Positions 25,197 through 33,949 of a stretch of DNA of 59,975 nt are shown one piece after another. Under the pieces are notes generated by a model. That model did not search any database. It was not told the DNA's origin and saw nothing but the letters and a program-made list of their open reading frames with translations. Source of the DNA: Candidatus Paralachnospira sangeri (GTDB taxonomy: Bacteria > Bacillota > Clostridia > Lachnospirales > Lachnospiraceae); NCBI GenBank assembly GCA_904397815.1, contig CAJFOT010000119.1, positions 1 through 59,975 of the forward strand, read 5' to 3'. Position 1 is the stretch's first letter. Each line of letters begins with the position of its first letter. The translations under genes were made by a program, and so were the position numbers.

Positions 25197-26250
25197 AATC
25201 AGCACTCCAATCTTTTACCGCCAGGGCCACAGTCACCCCGTCCCCGACATATTTTTTCTGCAGCAGCCTGCCGCCTCCTGAGGCCAGCACCGCCGCCCGC
25301 TCACATACATTGTCCACTCCGGTCACAGAGGAGACGAAAGAAGAGGGAGAGAAATCTCCCGGAACTGCCTGAAGCTGCTGTGCCGTGTAAACCCTATAGG
25401 GGAGACCGTACTTCCGGCAGAAGGCCAGAATCCCCTCCTCCCGGGCTTTCAGGTCGATACTGGCCGCCCCGGCCAGACAGCAGACCGGCATATGGTGAAG
25501 GGCCAGAGCCTCCAGCACCTTCTCCTCGATCAGCTCCGCCGGCGTATCTCTCCGGCAGCCGATGCCCGCCGTCACGATCCTGGGATAGAGACGGAGGGTG
25601 TCAGGATAGGGCTGATCCGTCTCATCCAGCGTCACTGCGATACCCAGGCGGGGGCGCGTCCCGGGCCTGCCGCCTCCTCCTTCCGCCAGCAGCTGAGGCG
25701 GAATCTCTCCCCGCACCGGAAACCGGCTGGCAAAGCCCACCGGCTCCCCGTCCAGCAGAGCTGCCGACACTGCCTTGGCATACTTCATATTTTCAATGAC
25801 CATCCCATTCTGCCGGGCAAAGACATCCACGGCAAACAGACCGTTCACATCAGTGGCAGTGGTCACCACCGGCACGCCGCCGGTCATCTCCGCCACCTTC
25901 ACCGCCAGCTCATTGGCGCCGCCGATATGACCGGACAGGAGGGAGATCACATAATTGCCCTGCTCATCCGTCACCACCACTGCCGGGTCTGTCCGCTTAT
26001 CCTTCACAAAGGGCGCGATCCCCCGGACCGCGATGCCGCAGGCCCCTACAAACACCAGGGCGTCCGCCTCGGCGAACCCTTTTTCACACCACCGGGCCAG
26101 AGGCTCCTCCAGCGGTGTAAGACCATACGCAGCGGCATATTTCGCCATTCCCCAGGCCCGGCAGTCATGCCCTCCTTTTAAAAATCCGTAAAATAAGGTC
26201 TGGCAGACCATGGCGCCATGTCTGGTAAAACTGATCAGCGACAGTCTCAT
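25189..26250 (-). CDS. cbiG: Cobalt-precorrin-5A hydrolase CbiG
   Basis: A 353-residue enzyme that opens the delta-lactone and releases acetaldehyde. The N-terminal part has F-V-G-A-C-G-I-A-V-R and the central motif S-L-L-S-G-H-I-G-G-A-N-E-L-A. The C-terminal CbiG domain has G-I-G-C-R-R-D-T and a S-x-D-L-K-A-R-E-E-G segment. The ATG directly abuts the cbiF stop (TAAATG). Confidence 0.95.
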   Translation of the reverse strand: MRLSLISFTRHGAMVCQTLFYGFLKGGHDCRAWGMAKYAAAYGLTPLEEPLARWCEKGFAEADALVFVGACGIAVRGIAPFVKDKRTDPAVVVTDEQGNYVISLLSGHIGGANELAVKVAEMTGGVPVVTTATDVNGLFAVDVFARQNGMVIENMKYAKAVSAALLDGEPVGFASRFPVRGEIPPQLLAEGGGGRPGTRPRLGIAVTLDETDQPYPDTLRLYPRIVTAGIGCRRDTPAELIEEKVLEALALHHMPVCCLAGAASIDLKAREEGILAFCRKYGLPYRVYTAQQLQAVPGDFSPSSFVSSVTGVDNVCERAAVLASGGGRLLQKKYVGDGVTVALAVKDWSADFE

Positions 26251-27009
26251 TTATATGCTTGCCTTCCTGAACTCTGTGGTAAAGGCCGGGTTGTACAGCT
26301 CGGACCGGTCATAATGTCTGTGGGCCACGATATCCCCGACGATAATCAGGGCAGTCTTGCGGATATCGTTGTCCTTTGCCGTCTGAGCCAGGGTCTCCAC
26401 AGTGCATACCACCTTTTTCTCATCGGGCCAGGTAGCCTTATATACAATAGCCGCCGGGGTATCCGGCTCATAGCCGCCCTCGATCAGCCGCTGAGACAGC
26501 TTCTCCAGCATACCGGTGCTCAGGAAAATCACCATCGTCGCATGGTGGGCGGCAAAGGAAGCGATCTCCTCCCGCTCCGGCACAGGTGTCCGTCCTGCCA
26601 TCCTGGTGATAATCACACTCTGGGATACATTGGGCAGGGTATACTCCAGATTCAGAGCCGCAGCCGCGCCGCTGAAGGAGCTGACGCCGGGGCACACATC
26701 ATAGGAGATGCCCTTCTCGTCCAGAATGTCCATCTGCTCCCTGATGGCTCCGTAGAGGCAGGGGTCTCCGGTGTGGAGACGGACTGTCATCTGTCCTGCT
26801 GCCTCTGTCTTCACGATCACATCAATTACTTCCTCCAGGGTCATCTCCGCGCTGTTATACACCGCGCATTCCTCTTTTTTATAATCCAGCAGCTGGGGAT
26901 TCACCAGGGAACCGGCGTAAATAATCACATCCGCCTCTCCCAGCAGCTTCATGCCTCTTACCGTAATCAGGTCAGCCGCGCCTGATCCCGCTCCCACAAA
27001 ATGTACCAT
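26251..27009 (-). CDS. cbiF: Cobalt-precorrin-4 C11-methyltransferase CbiF
   Basis: A 252-residue SAM methylase. V-H-F-V-G-A-G-S-G-A-A-D-L-I-T-V-R-G is the N-terminal signature. H-T-G-D-P-C-L-Y-G-A is the second conserved loop and P-G-V-S-S-F-S-G-A-A-A the third. It methylates C11 of cobalt-precorrin-4. Full length; 38 nt after cbiL and directly followed by cbiG. Confidence 0.95.
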   Translation of the reverse strand: MVHFVGAGSGAADLITVRGMKLLGEADVIIYAGSLVNPQLLDYKKEECAVYNSAEMTLEEVIDVIVKTEAAGQMTVRLHTGDPCLYGAIREQMDILDEKGISYDVCPGVSSFSGAAAALNLEYTLPNVSQSVIITRMAGRTPVPEREEIASFAAHHATMVIFLSTGMLEKLSQRLIEGGYEPDTPAAIVYKATWPDEKKVVCTVETLAQTAKDNDIRKTALIIVGDIVAHRHYDRSELYNPAFTTEFRKASI

Positions 27010-27047
27010 GTTGATCCTCCTTCTAAATCCTGAACTTTTCCCTCTGT

Positions 27048-27740
27048 TTATTCCTGGGTTTCCCTGACAATAATCAGCGAATAATATCCCGCGTTCTCAT
27101 CAATCTCGTCTGCGGAACGGTAGATCTTCTCATTCTCCATGCCGCAGTTCTCAATCATCATCACCTGACAGTCCGGCATGGCTTTCAGCGTTTCCTTCAC
27201 GCTCTTCATCTTCTTGCCCGCCTTCATCAGCACCTTGGTTCCCGGCAGCTTCAGCGCGTCCTCAATCTGATAGGAAGCAGGGATCACATGGAGGGGCTCC
27301 GCCTTCTCCACCAGCCCGATATTCAGTCTGGCCGCAACCGCGCAGAAGGAAGTGATACCGCTGATAATCTCCGTGTCATAACCTGCCTTCTCCACCCGTT
27401 TGTGGATATAAATATAAGTCGCGTATACAGTGGGATCTCCCAGGGTCAGGAAAGCCACATTTCTGCCGCTGTCCAGAATCTCCTCCACCATCTTCGCACC
27501 CTTCTCGTGACTCTCCTCCAGAAGGGCTTTGTCCTTTGTCATAGGCATGGGCACCGCAATGATCTCTTTTTCGTCCAGCTCGGGAACGGCCTGCTTTACA
27601 ATCTTATAAGCCACACTTTCTTCCTTCACTGTTCCGGGAACCGCTATTACCTCGCTCTCCCGGATGATGCGCACTGCCTTCAGTGTCAGCAGCTCCGGGT
27701 CTCCCGGGCCAACTCCGATTCCATACAATTTTCCTGCCAT
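27048..27740 (-). CDS. cbiL: Cobalt-precorrin-2 C20-methyltransferase CbiL
   Basis: A 230-residue SAM methylase. G-I-G-V-G-P-G-D-P-E-L-L-T-L-K-A is the N-terminal signature, F-L-T-L-G-D-P-T-V-Y-A-T-Y-I the second loop, and G-I-T-S-F-C-A-V-A-A-R the third. It adds the C20 methyl to cobalt-precorrin-2, the first committed step after cobalt insertion. GAGAGGT lies before the ATG. It follows cbiD across a hairpin spacer. Confidence 0.95.
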   Translation of the reverse strand: MAGKLYGIGVGPGDPELLTLKAVRIIRESEVIAVPGTVKEESVAYKIVKQAVPELDEKEIIAVPMPMTKDKALLEESHEKGAKMVEEILDSGRNVAFLTLGDPTVYATYIYIHKRVEKAGYDTEIISGITSFCAVAARLNIGLVEKAEPLHVIPASYQIEDALKLPGTKVLMKAGKKMKSVKETLKAMPDCQVMMIENCGMENEKIYRSADEIDENAGYYSLIIVRETQE

Positions 27741-27774
27741 GTCGTTACCTCTCTCTTTTCTTTTTATTTTATAG

Positions 27775-27807
27775 GAAACGTCATAATAATTTTTATTATG
27801 ACGTTTC
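27775..27807. repeat. Perfect hairpin between cbiD and cbiL
   Basis: GAAACGTCATAATAA and its exact complement are separated by 3 nt (15-bp stem). The stem is AT-rich and is not followed by a U-run in the operon direction. It may be an mRNA stability or processing hairpin that tunes cbiL relative to cbiD. Confidence 0.55.
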
Positions 27808-27816
27808 TGGCGCCAG

Positions 27817-28974
27817 TCAGGTTTCCTGTCCGGCTCTCAGGATATCTTTTAATTCACCGGCACAGGGTGTCTCTCCCAGATAACCATATTCATTGGAGAA
27901 AATCACCGCGCCGATTTTCAGCCTGTCATATGCCCGGTGGTTCAGATAATGGTGAATCCGGCCTGTCACCCAGGACATGGCCGGTTCCAGCAGCCCGGCC
28001 TCCTTCAGCAGCCCCACCGCCTCCTCTGTGGTGATGGTGTCCAGGATCTGCTTCACCAGTTCATAATCTCCGCCGGCATGAGCCGCCGCCGCGGCCATCA
28101 GCTCCGCCCTGGCGTCCGCTGACCGGGAATGGGTATTCATGATTCCCCCGGCCACCTTGATAAACTTTCCGATATGGGCCACGAAGAGAATCCCCTTCGC
28201 TCCGCCGTCCACAGCCATATCAATGGTTTCGCCCACGAAATTGCTGCACTTCATAAAGGAGGACAGATCCAGGTTCATATGCTCTTTCAGGAAGGTCTCC
28301 CCATAATTGCCCGGCGTAATCAGCAGATACTCCGCCCCCTGGGCCAGCCGCATATTCATCTCAATCCGGATGCTCTCGATCAGGGCCGACTCACTCATCG
28401 GCTCCACGATCCCGCTGGTGCCCAGCACCGAGATGCCGCCCACAATGCCCAGTCGGGGATTAAAGGTCTTTTCAGCCACCCGTTCTCCTTCCGGGATAGA
28501 AATCACAATATCCAGACCGCCCTCATATCCGAAATGATCGCAGACTGCCTGAGCCTCCCGGCAGATCATCTCCCTGGGCACCTTATTGATGGCGGCGCTT
28601 CCCACCGGCTGCTCCAGGCCCGGCTTTGTCACCCGGCCCACACCGGTCCCGCCGTCCAGGCCAATCCCCGGCTCCTGCCGCTTCTCTGCCCGGGCATAGA
28701 CCAGAATCCCGTTGGTAGCGTCCGGGTCATCGCCTCCGTCCTTCCGGACAGCACAGGAAACCCAGTTTTCTCCCTTTGCCACATCCAGGATTTCCAGATT
28801 CAGCTGAATCCCCTTCGGCGTCATCAGCAGCACCTCCGGCACTGCCTCCCCGCCCAGCAGCATATAAGAAGCCGCCTTCGCCGCAGCCGCCGCACAGGAG
28901 CCTGTGGTATACCCCCGTCTCAGTTTTTTATTATTCCGGATGACATAGCTGTCCTCCAGCCCTGTTTTATGCAC
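27817..28974 (-). CDS. cbiD: Cobalt-precorrin-5B C1-methyltransferase CbiD
   Basis: A 385-residue enzyme and the first gene of the cobalamin operon. L-R-R-G-Y-T-T-G-S-C-A-A-A-A-A-K-A-A is the N-terminal family signature. G-G-D-D-P-D-A-T-N-G and G-G-T-G-V-G-R-V-T follow, with T-P-G-N-Y-G and F-V-A-H-I-G-K-F-I-K-V-A-G-G later. It methylates C1 with ring changes at C5. A GTG start at 28974 has GGGAGGG nine nt upstream. About 160 nt separate it from the riboswitch terminator. Confidence 0.95.
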   Translation of the reverse strand: MHKTGLEDSYVIRNNKKLRRGYTTGSCAAAAAKAASYMLLGGEAVPEVLLMTPKGIQLNLEILDVAKGENWVSCAVRKDGGDDPDATNGILVYARAEKRQEPGIGLDGGTGVGRVTKPGLEQPVGSAAINKVPREMICREAQAVCDHFGYEGGLDIVISIPEGERVAEKTFNPRLGIVGGISVLGTSGIVEPMSESALIESIRIEMNMRLAQGAEYLLITPGNYGETFLKEHMNLDLSSFMKCSNFVGETIDMAVDGGAKGILFVAHIGKFIKVAGGIMNTHSRSADARAELMAAAAAHAGGDYELVKQILDTITTEEAVGLLKEAGLLEPAMSWVTGRIHHYLNHRAYDRLKIGAVIFSNEYGYLGETPCAGELKDILRAGQET

Positions 28975-29055
28975 TGAAATACCCTCCCGTCATTTTTTCA
29001 AAACCCGCTTGTGCATATCCCGCTGTTCCCACATCTGAGAACAAACCGTTCCGCC

Positions 29056-29122
29056 CGGGAAACTCCTGCACCTGGCACAGCCGCTTCAGCGGCAGATTTT
29101 CCGCCGGAAAGTTTCCCGTCAG
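29056..29122. repeat. Nested inverted repeat in the cbiD leader
   Basis: An outer GGGAAACT/AGTTTCCC repeat encloses the palindrome GCCGCTTCAGCGGC (29080-29093). It lies between the riboswitch terminator and cbiD. The same 14-base palindrome occurs at 40256-40269. Role unknown. Confidence 0.4.
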
Positions 29123-29136
29123 AAATCTTTCTGCGG

Positions 29137-29172
29137 AATAAAAAAGAGCATGCCATTGTTCACATGCTCTTT
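29137..29172 (-). terminator. Riboswitch expression-platform terminator
   Basis: AAAGAGCATG and CATGCTCTTT form a perfect 10-bp stem with a 10-nt loop. On the minus strand TTTTTTATT follows. It lies just downstream of the cobalamin aptamer and upstream of cbiD, so it should stop transcription when cobalamin is bound. Confidence 0.8.
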
Positions 29173-29194
29173 CAATCATTCATTAAAAATTCCC

Positions 29195-29385
29195 ATGCTG
29201 TCTTTCCTGCCCGGGTTATGGCACGTAACCTTCGGACAAATTCAGGTTTTCTGGCTTTAGCATCTTCGCCCGATACCCCTTCCCGGCCTGGGCCAGTGGT
29301 TTCTGTATAAGGCTCCTCTATTACAGCAGCGGCACTGCACAGGATTTGCACCTGTTTCCCTGTTTTTCTCGTATGCAATTCACTT
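29195..29385 (-). ncRNA. Cobalamin (AdoCbl-type) riboswitch
   Basis: Read on the minus strand, the leader has the class pattern. GGGAAACAGGTGCAAATCC begins the core, then GCAGTGCCGCTGCTGTAA at about 29320-29336. A CCACTG segment follows (around 29303) with GGGAAGG. Then comes GAAGATGC and the B12-box-like AAAGCCAGAAAACCTG (around 29247-29264). A terminator hairpin follows and the first gene is cbiD. Cobalamin binding would favour termination and switch off the whole cbi/cob operon. Exact ends are estimated. Confidence 0.88.
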
Positions 29386-29389
29386 TTGT

Positions 29390-29418
29390 ATTATACCTTT
29401 TTCATATATAAAAGTCAA
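29390..29418 (-). promoter_or_regulatory. Promoter of the cobalamin operon
   Basis: TTGACT (29413-29418) and TATAAT (29390-29395) on the minus strand have a 17-bp spacer. Transcription would start near 29383, directly before the riboswitch. Confidence 0.85.
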
Positions 29419-29542
29419 TTTGTCATGGGGAAAATGGAATAAATTTATGGGAGATGTTTTTGTTCGGGGACTGTTATTCACCCCGGACGGCATCAGCAGC
29501 CGCAGCGTTGTGTTTTTGTTCAGCGGCCAATATCCAGAACCG

Positions 29543-29841
29543 CCGGACGGGGAGGCAACGCTCTGGGGCACAGCGCCATATGGGCAGGACATTCTGCCGC
29601 ATATGGAGGCCCGATTTACAGGTACTTGCAGATTTCGAGGCGGTTTTTCAGACGACAATCGGTTTACGAGACCGATTGTCGAGGACTTCCTGAGGGGAAA
29701 GCATCAGGCTTTCCCCGAAGATAAGTCCGGTTCTGCAAAACCGCCTCGAAATCTGCTTAGTACCTGTTCGGGCCGAGAATTAAGCGACAGAATGTCCTGC
29801 CCATATGGCGCTGTGCCCCAGAGCGTTGCCTCCCCGTCCGG
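29543..29841. repeat. 299-bp nested fold-back element
   Basis: The outer 54 bases on each side (29543-29596 and 29788-29841) are exact inverted copies. Similarity continues inward as arms of about 110 bases, including GCAGATTTCGAGGCGGTTTT and its complement. The tip holds three further hairpins: CGACAATCGGT/ACCGATTGTCG, GGGGAAAGC/GCTTTCCCC, and GGACTT/AAGTCC around the second. Open frames on both strands only reflect the repeat. No clear target duplication flanks it. It may be a MITE-like or other fold-back element, or a structured RNA. The remaining bases of 29419-29921 show no gene. Confidence 0.75.
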
Positions 29842-29921
29842 CACCAAAAATTTTATCTTTTGTGAGATAATTGTTTTATCAGAAAATCCATGATAAAATT
29901 TAAGAAGGGAAGATGATAAGT

Positions 29922-30784
29922 ATGTGTCACAATACTGATCAGAACAGGCCGTATCAAAACAGCCAAACGGTTCCGGGGCGAAAACATCACCAGACTTCTG
30001 ATTCCAGCCCTCATGTCAGGCGGGATCACAAGGACCGGCTGTTCTGCGACCTGTTCTCTGATAAACAGAACGCACTGTCTCTGTTTAACGCAGTCAACGG
30101 CACCAATTATTCTGACCCCCCAACATGCCCCTGCGGGGTCTGCTTTACTTTGCCAGGGAATATGAGGGATGGCTGGCAAAGAATCAGAAGGATATCTATG
30201 GAAGAGCGCTGGTCAGGATCCCGGCCCCTCAGTATTATGTTCTGTATAACGGGACAGAGCAGGCGCCGGAACAGAGTATATACCGCCTGTCTGACGCCTT
30301 CGCCGCTCCTGCGGAAGGCTACGAGTGGACAATCCGTGTGCTGAACATCAATCCGGGAAACAACCTGGAGCTGCTGAACAAATGTGAACCACTGAGGGGC
30401 TATACCACATTGATCACATTGATCCGCCGTGAACAGGCGGCAGGAAAGGAAATCACAGAAGCGGCCGCGGCGGCAATCGATACCTGTATTGAGAAGAATA
30501 TTCTGAGAGACTATCTGATCAAGCATAAAGCGGAGGTGACAGGAATGATTTTAACAGAATATAACGAAAAGCTTCATGAGAAAACGCTTCGCCAAGAGGG
30601 ACGTGAAGAAGGAATGGAAGAAGGTCTCATAAAAGGCCGCAGAGAAGGCCGTGAGGAAGAACAGGAAAAGATGGCGGAAGCTGTCCGAAGCCTGATGGGT
30701 AATCTAAATCTGTCGGCAGAGGAAGCGATGAAACTCCTGGGACTCTCTGAAGAGGACCGGGAGCGGTACATGGCTTTGCTGTAG
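29922..30784 (+). pseudogene. Broken Rpn/PD-(D/E)XK nuclease-family gene
   Basis: The start reads as an Rpn-type N-terminus (H-K-D-R-L-F-C-D-L-F-S-D-K-Q, N-A-V-N-G-T-N-Y). At about 30115 this frame changes to the one that carries the rest: M-P-L-R-G-L-L-Y-F-A-R, I-P-A-P-Q-Y-Y-V-L-Y-N-G and a charged repeat tail (REEGMEEGLIKGRREGREEE). Between them the usual 35-40 residues with catalytic acidic positions are absent. So an internal deletion also shifted the frame. The family (recombination-promoting nucleases) often varies by such rearrangement. The second part alone (30125-30784) could still be translated. Confidence 0.7.
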
Positions 30785-30879
30785 CTGTCTGGCCCTGTAA
30801 GCATGATCTTTGGCTCATGTTTTTACTCTGAAAGTCCGCCGCCGGATATGCGGCGTTCATTCAGGGATGCCACTGGAAA

Positions 30880-30920
30880 TCCCCGGCAGCATATGAAAGA
30901 AATATGCTCCGGGGAATTTT
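30880..30920 (+). terminator. Intrinsic terminator after the Rpn pseudogene
   Basis: TCCCCGG-(C)-AGCATAT pairs with ATATGCT-CCGGGGA around a 7-nt loop, followed by ATTTT on the plus strand. It lies 95 nt after the pseudogene stop and 26 nt before the convergent fic gene, so it could serve both directions. Confidence 0.65.
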
Positions 30921-30945
30921 CTGCTGACCGATGTGCCGATATCTG

Positions 30946-31680
30946 TCAATTATAACTGTCCAGAAAGTACCTGACCTTCTCTTTATACATCTCCTGTTCC
31001 TCTGCAAACAATTTTTCCAGTATCTCTGTCTTTTTCGTATCCTGATATGCTTTCAGCCCCTGGATATACCGCATCCGGTTCCGATCCTCTATAACCACCG
31101 GAACCATACTCTCTTTCAGGCATTCCCGAAACAGGATCAGGCGCCCTGTCCTTCCGTTTCCGTCCTGAAAGGGATGGATACATTCATACCGGGCATGGAA
31201 TTCTGCCATGACTGCCAGTGTTTTCTCAGCAGTCCTGTGATACCATATTAAAAGTTCCTCCATCTTTTCAGCTACCTCTGCGGGAGTAACTGTCTGGTAC
31301 ATTCCGATCATATTCGGCCGCTCTTTATAGGCGCCGATTGCGTAACCATTCGCCCGGTCCTCAAACACGCCGTTTTTCAGTTCATAATGAAACTGTTTGA
31401 TTAATTTTTCTGTCAGCGGCTCATCCAGCGTATCCACCATCTTGTTGAACATCAGAAAATGGCCGTTCATTTCCTCCACATCTTTTGCCCGGTAGTAACC
31501 GTCACTGGGCGGAAGCATTCCGGTGTCAAATAAGGCCGCCGTCTGTTCCTCATTCAGAGTTGACCCCTCTATTTTATTGGAGTGATAAGCCAACGTTCGC
31601 TGGGCAAATGCGTAGATGCCGGAACGGTCAAATTTTTTTCGTTCAATTTGAAAACGTTGTATCAGCTGATCATTGTTCAT
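30946..31680 (-). CDS. Second Fic family protein
   Basis: A 244-residue Fic protein. The inhibitory motif S-N-K-I-E-G-S lies near residue 34 and the Fic motif HPFQDGNGRTGR near residue 164, both intact. G-A-Y-K-E-R-P-N is the target-binding flap region. It is the compact class without a C-terminal winged helix, unlike the Fic protein in the recombinase element. Start 31680 has GGAG eight nt upstream; a GTG three codons earlier is less likely. It stands alone near the broken Rpn gene. Target unknown. Confidence 0.85.
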   Translation of the reverse strand: MNNDQLIQRFQIERKKFDRSGIYAFAQRTLAYHSNKIEGSTLNEEQTAALFDTGMLPPSDGYYRAKDVEEMNGHFLMFNKMVDTLDEPLTEKLIKQFHYELKNGVFEDRANGYAIGAYKERPNMIGMYQTVTPAEVAEKMEELLIWYHRTAEKTLAVMAEFHARYECIHPFQDGNGRTGRLILFRECLKESMVPVVIEDRNRMRYIQGLKAYQDTKKTEILEKLFAEEQEMYKEKVRYFLDSYN

Positions 31681-31754
31681 TCCCGTCACTCCATTTCAGA
31701 AACATCACTTACCCTGTAATAATACCATTTCTTTTCTGTCCGGGCAATATTGAT

Positions 31755-33170
31755 TCATCTGCGGGGATACGCACTCGCCTCGGCAGCATACCGCCGTATA
31801 TATCTCCCCCGCCCCGGCTGTGCTGTGATTACGCCGTCTTTCTGGATGATTTCGCCCCTGCTGATGGTATAGCGGGGCCAGCCTTTCAGCTTCATGCCTT
31901 CGTATACGGAGAAGTCGCTGTCGCCGAAGAGCTCCGGCGTGATCTCCCGCTCCCAGTCCAGGTCTACCAGGGCCAGATCCGCATCGTATCCGGGAGCGAT
32001 CACCCCTTTGTCCCGCAGCAGGAAAATCCGGGCTGTGTTTGTGCTGTTGACCCTGGAGAGGGTAGTCAGGGGAATTCCCCGTTTATGATAGCCCTCGCTG
32101 ATCAGGGAAGGCAGAATCATGCCGGGACCGCCGAAGCCCACATATACGCCCCAGATATCATCCCCGGGCTCATACCGTTTCTCTCTGCGCACCGGCACAT
32201 TGTCTGTGCCGATGGTCCGGATGCTGCCGCTGCGGATGCCTTCCCACAAGGCCTCATTGTCAGCGGCTGTCCGCAGGGGCGGGTTGACTTTCCCCATCAG
32301 GCCGCAGAGGGAATCCTTCGTCAGCAGCAGATAGTGAGGGCAGGTTTCCAGCGTCACCTTCCCCCGCAGAACCCGGGATAAGGTCTCATACATTTCCACT
32401 GAGGAGGCTGCGGAGGTATGCACCACATACAGATTGCCGTCCGCCACATGGTTGAGCCACATCGTGTCGCCGACGGTAATGGTCTCCACCCACCCGGGCC
32501 GTGTCTTCTCAAATCCTGTCAGAGAGTACCGGTCATCAGGGTCATCCGCCTCTTTCACCGCCTGCTGGAGAGCCCGGAAGAGATCAGCGTCCTCGCAGTG
32601 GACACAGAGGAGCAGCTCCGGCGAGATCTCCCGCAGCTGCTTGAGAATAAAGTAAAAGTCCGCCTTATCCAGTGTCAGGGCCTCTTCCTTCGGAATGTCA
32701 TAAAATGTATGGGCGATGTCCTGTTTGTCAAAGAAGAATTTAAAGGATGTAATGCCCAGCTTCTCCACATAGCCCTCCAGCTCCCTCAGATGCTCTTTGG
32801 CGCACAGTCCCAGGGAGTAGGCAAAGTCCACCAGGCTGTTTTCTTCCCCCTCCGTGATGGCCTCCCGGACGGTCTCATAGTAATCTCCCTTTCCCCGGTG
32901 ATAATTGATCAGGGTCGTCAGGCCGCCGATGGCCTGTCTGGGCGTATCCATGCGGAAGGCGTCTCCCAGATTTTTATAGAGGCCCAGGTGCTGATGGGGA
33001 TCGATGGTTCCCGGCATCACATAAAGGCCGTCGGCATCAATCACCTCAGCTTCTCCCGCATATTCTCCCGGCGCGAAAATCGCGGCGATCTTCTCTCCCC
33101 GGATCAGAATATCTCCTCTCTCCACCGCTGTCTCATATACAATCTGCCCGTTCTTAATCAGTTTATCCAT
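31755..33170 (-). CDS. Dihydropyrimidinase/hydantoinase-like amidohydrolase
   Basis: A 471-residue cyclic amidohydrolase. D-P-H-Q-H-L-G binds the metal pair, S-F-K-F-F-F contains the lysine likely carbamylated, C-V-H-C-E-D and V-V-H-T-S-A supply histidines, and I-G-T-D-N-V-P the catalytic aspartate. N-P-P-L-R is the substrate loop. Relatives open dihydropyrimidine, hydantoin or allantoin rings. It is the promoter-distal gene of a cluster with an ABC importer and a nitrilase-type hydrolase. Start 33170 (M-D-K-L-I-K-N-G) has GGAGGG upstream. Substrate not determined. Confidence 0.85.
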   Translation of the reverse strand: MDKLIKNGQIVYETAVERGDILIRGEKIAAIFAPGEYAGEAEVIDADGLYVMPGTIDPHQHLGLYKNLGDAFRMDTPRQAIGGLTTLINYHRGKGDYYETVREAITEGEENSLVDFAYSLGLCAKEHLRELEGYVEKLGITSFKFFFDKQDIAHTFYDIPKEEALTLDKADFYFILKQLREISPELLLCVHCEDADLFRALQQAVKEADDPDDRYSLTGFEKTRPGWVETITVGDTMWLNHVADGNLYVVHTSAASSVEMYETLSRVLRGKVTLETCPHYLLLTKDSLCGLMGKVNPPLRTAADNEALWEGIRSGSIRTIGTDNVPVRREKRYEPGDDIWGVYVGFGGPGMILPSLISEGYHKRGIPLTTLSRVNSTNTARIFLLRDKGVIAPGYDADLALVDLDWEREITPELFGDSDFSVYEGMKLKGWPRYTISRGEIIQKDGVITAQPGRGRYIRRYAAEASAYPRR

Positions 33171-33244
33171 CCTCATCCCTCCTGCTCTCTTCTTTTCTCT
33201 TTCCGTCTTCCGGATTTCACTGTCCTGCCAGTCCCTTCCTGCCT

Positions 33245-33949
33245 TTACAGCCCCAGATACATGGTCTTGATCTCCTCGCTCTCCCGCATTTCCCGGGCGC
33301 TGCCCTTTAACCGGATCATCCCCTGCTCCATCACATAGGCTCTGTCGGCGATCTCCAGCACATCGGCAATATTCTGCTCGGCGATCAGCACCGCTGTTCC
33401 CTTCTGATGAATCTCCGTCACCGCCTCAAACACCTTCTGGGTCATGATGGGCGAGAGGCCGATGGAGGGTTCATCCAGGATCAGCAGCTTCGGCTCTGCC
33501 ATCATACCCCGGCCGATGGCCACCATCTGCTGCTGGCCGCCGCTCAGGTCCCCGGCCGGCTGGCTGCTGATATCCTTCAGTTCCGGGAACAGGGTGTAGA
33601 CATATTCCAGATTGCCCTTCTCCCTTGCCCGGGCCCGCCTGTTATGGGCGCCGATCTCCAGATTCTCCCGCACCGTCATCAGGGGAAACAGCTTCCGCCC
33701 CTCCGGCACCTGAATCAGGCCGGCTTCCACGATTTTCTCCGAGGGCCATCCGGTGATATCCTCTCCCAGGAATTCCACCTGTCCCGCCGTGATATGGCCC
33801 AGTCCGGAGACAGCCCGCATCAGCGTGGTTTTCCCCGAACCGTTGGCCCCCATCAGGGAGACGATCTCCCCGGCCGCCGCGTCAAGGGAAACACCCTGTA
33901 TAATTTTCAGATTTCCGATTCTCACATGTAAATCTCTGACCTTCAGCAT
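33245..33949 (-). CDS. livF: Branched-chain/amide-type ABC ATPase (LivF)
   Basis: A 234-residue ATPase. Walker A G-A-N-G-S-G-K-T-T, signature L-S-G-G-Q-Q-Q-M and Walker B L-L-I-L-D-E-P-S-I-G-L-S are intact, with H-switch region I-A-E-Q-N. It ends in the typical M-Y-L-G-L. It powers the five-gene importer with LivG, LivM, LivH and the lipoprotein. It overlaps livG by 7 bases. In this family, substrates include branched-chain amino acids, urea and short amides. Confidence 0.92.
   Translation of the reverse strand: MLKVRDLHVRIGNLKIIQGVSLDAAAGEIVSLMGANGSGKTTLMRAVSGLGHITAGQVEFLGEDITGWPSEKIVEAGLIQVPEGRKLFPLMTVRENLEIGAHNRRARAREKGNLEYVYTLFPELKDISSQPAGDLSGGQQQMVAIGRGMMAEPKLLILDEPSIGLSPIMTQKVFEAVTEIHQKGTAVLIAEQNIADVLEIADRAYVMEQGMIRLKGSAREMRESEEIKTMYLGL

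Noticed and set aside
27775..27807. Intrinsic terminator after cbiD
   Set aside because: The stem is perfect but AT-rich, and no U-run follows in the operon direction. The downstream gene belongs to the same pathway.
29142..29841. CRISPR array
   Set aside because: The repeats are inverted, not direct and regularly spaced, and no cas gene is present.
29420..29893. A 157-codon plus-strand ORF and a 92-codon minus-strand ORF over the fold-back element
   Set aside because: Both contain the same short peptide because the DNA arms are inverted copies. They have no ribosome binding site or family similarity.
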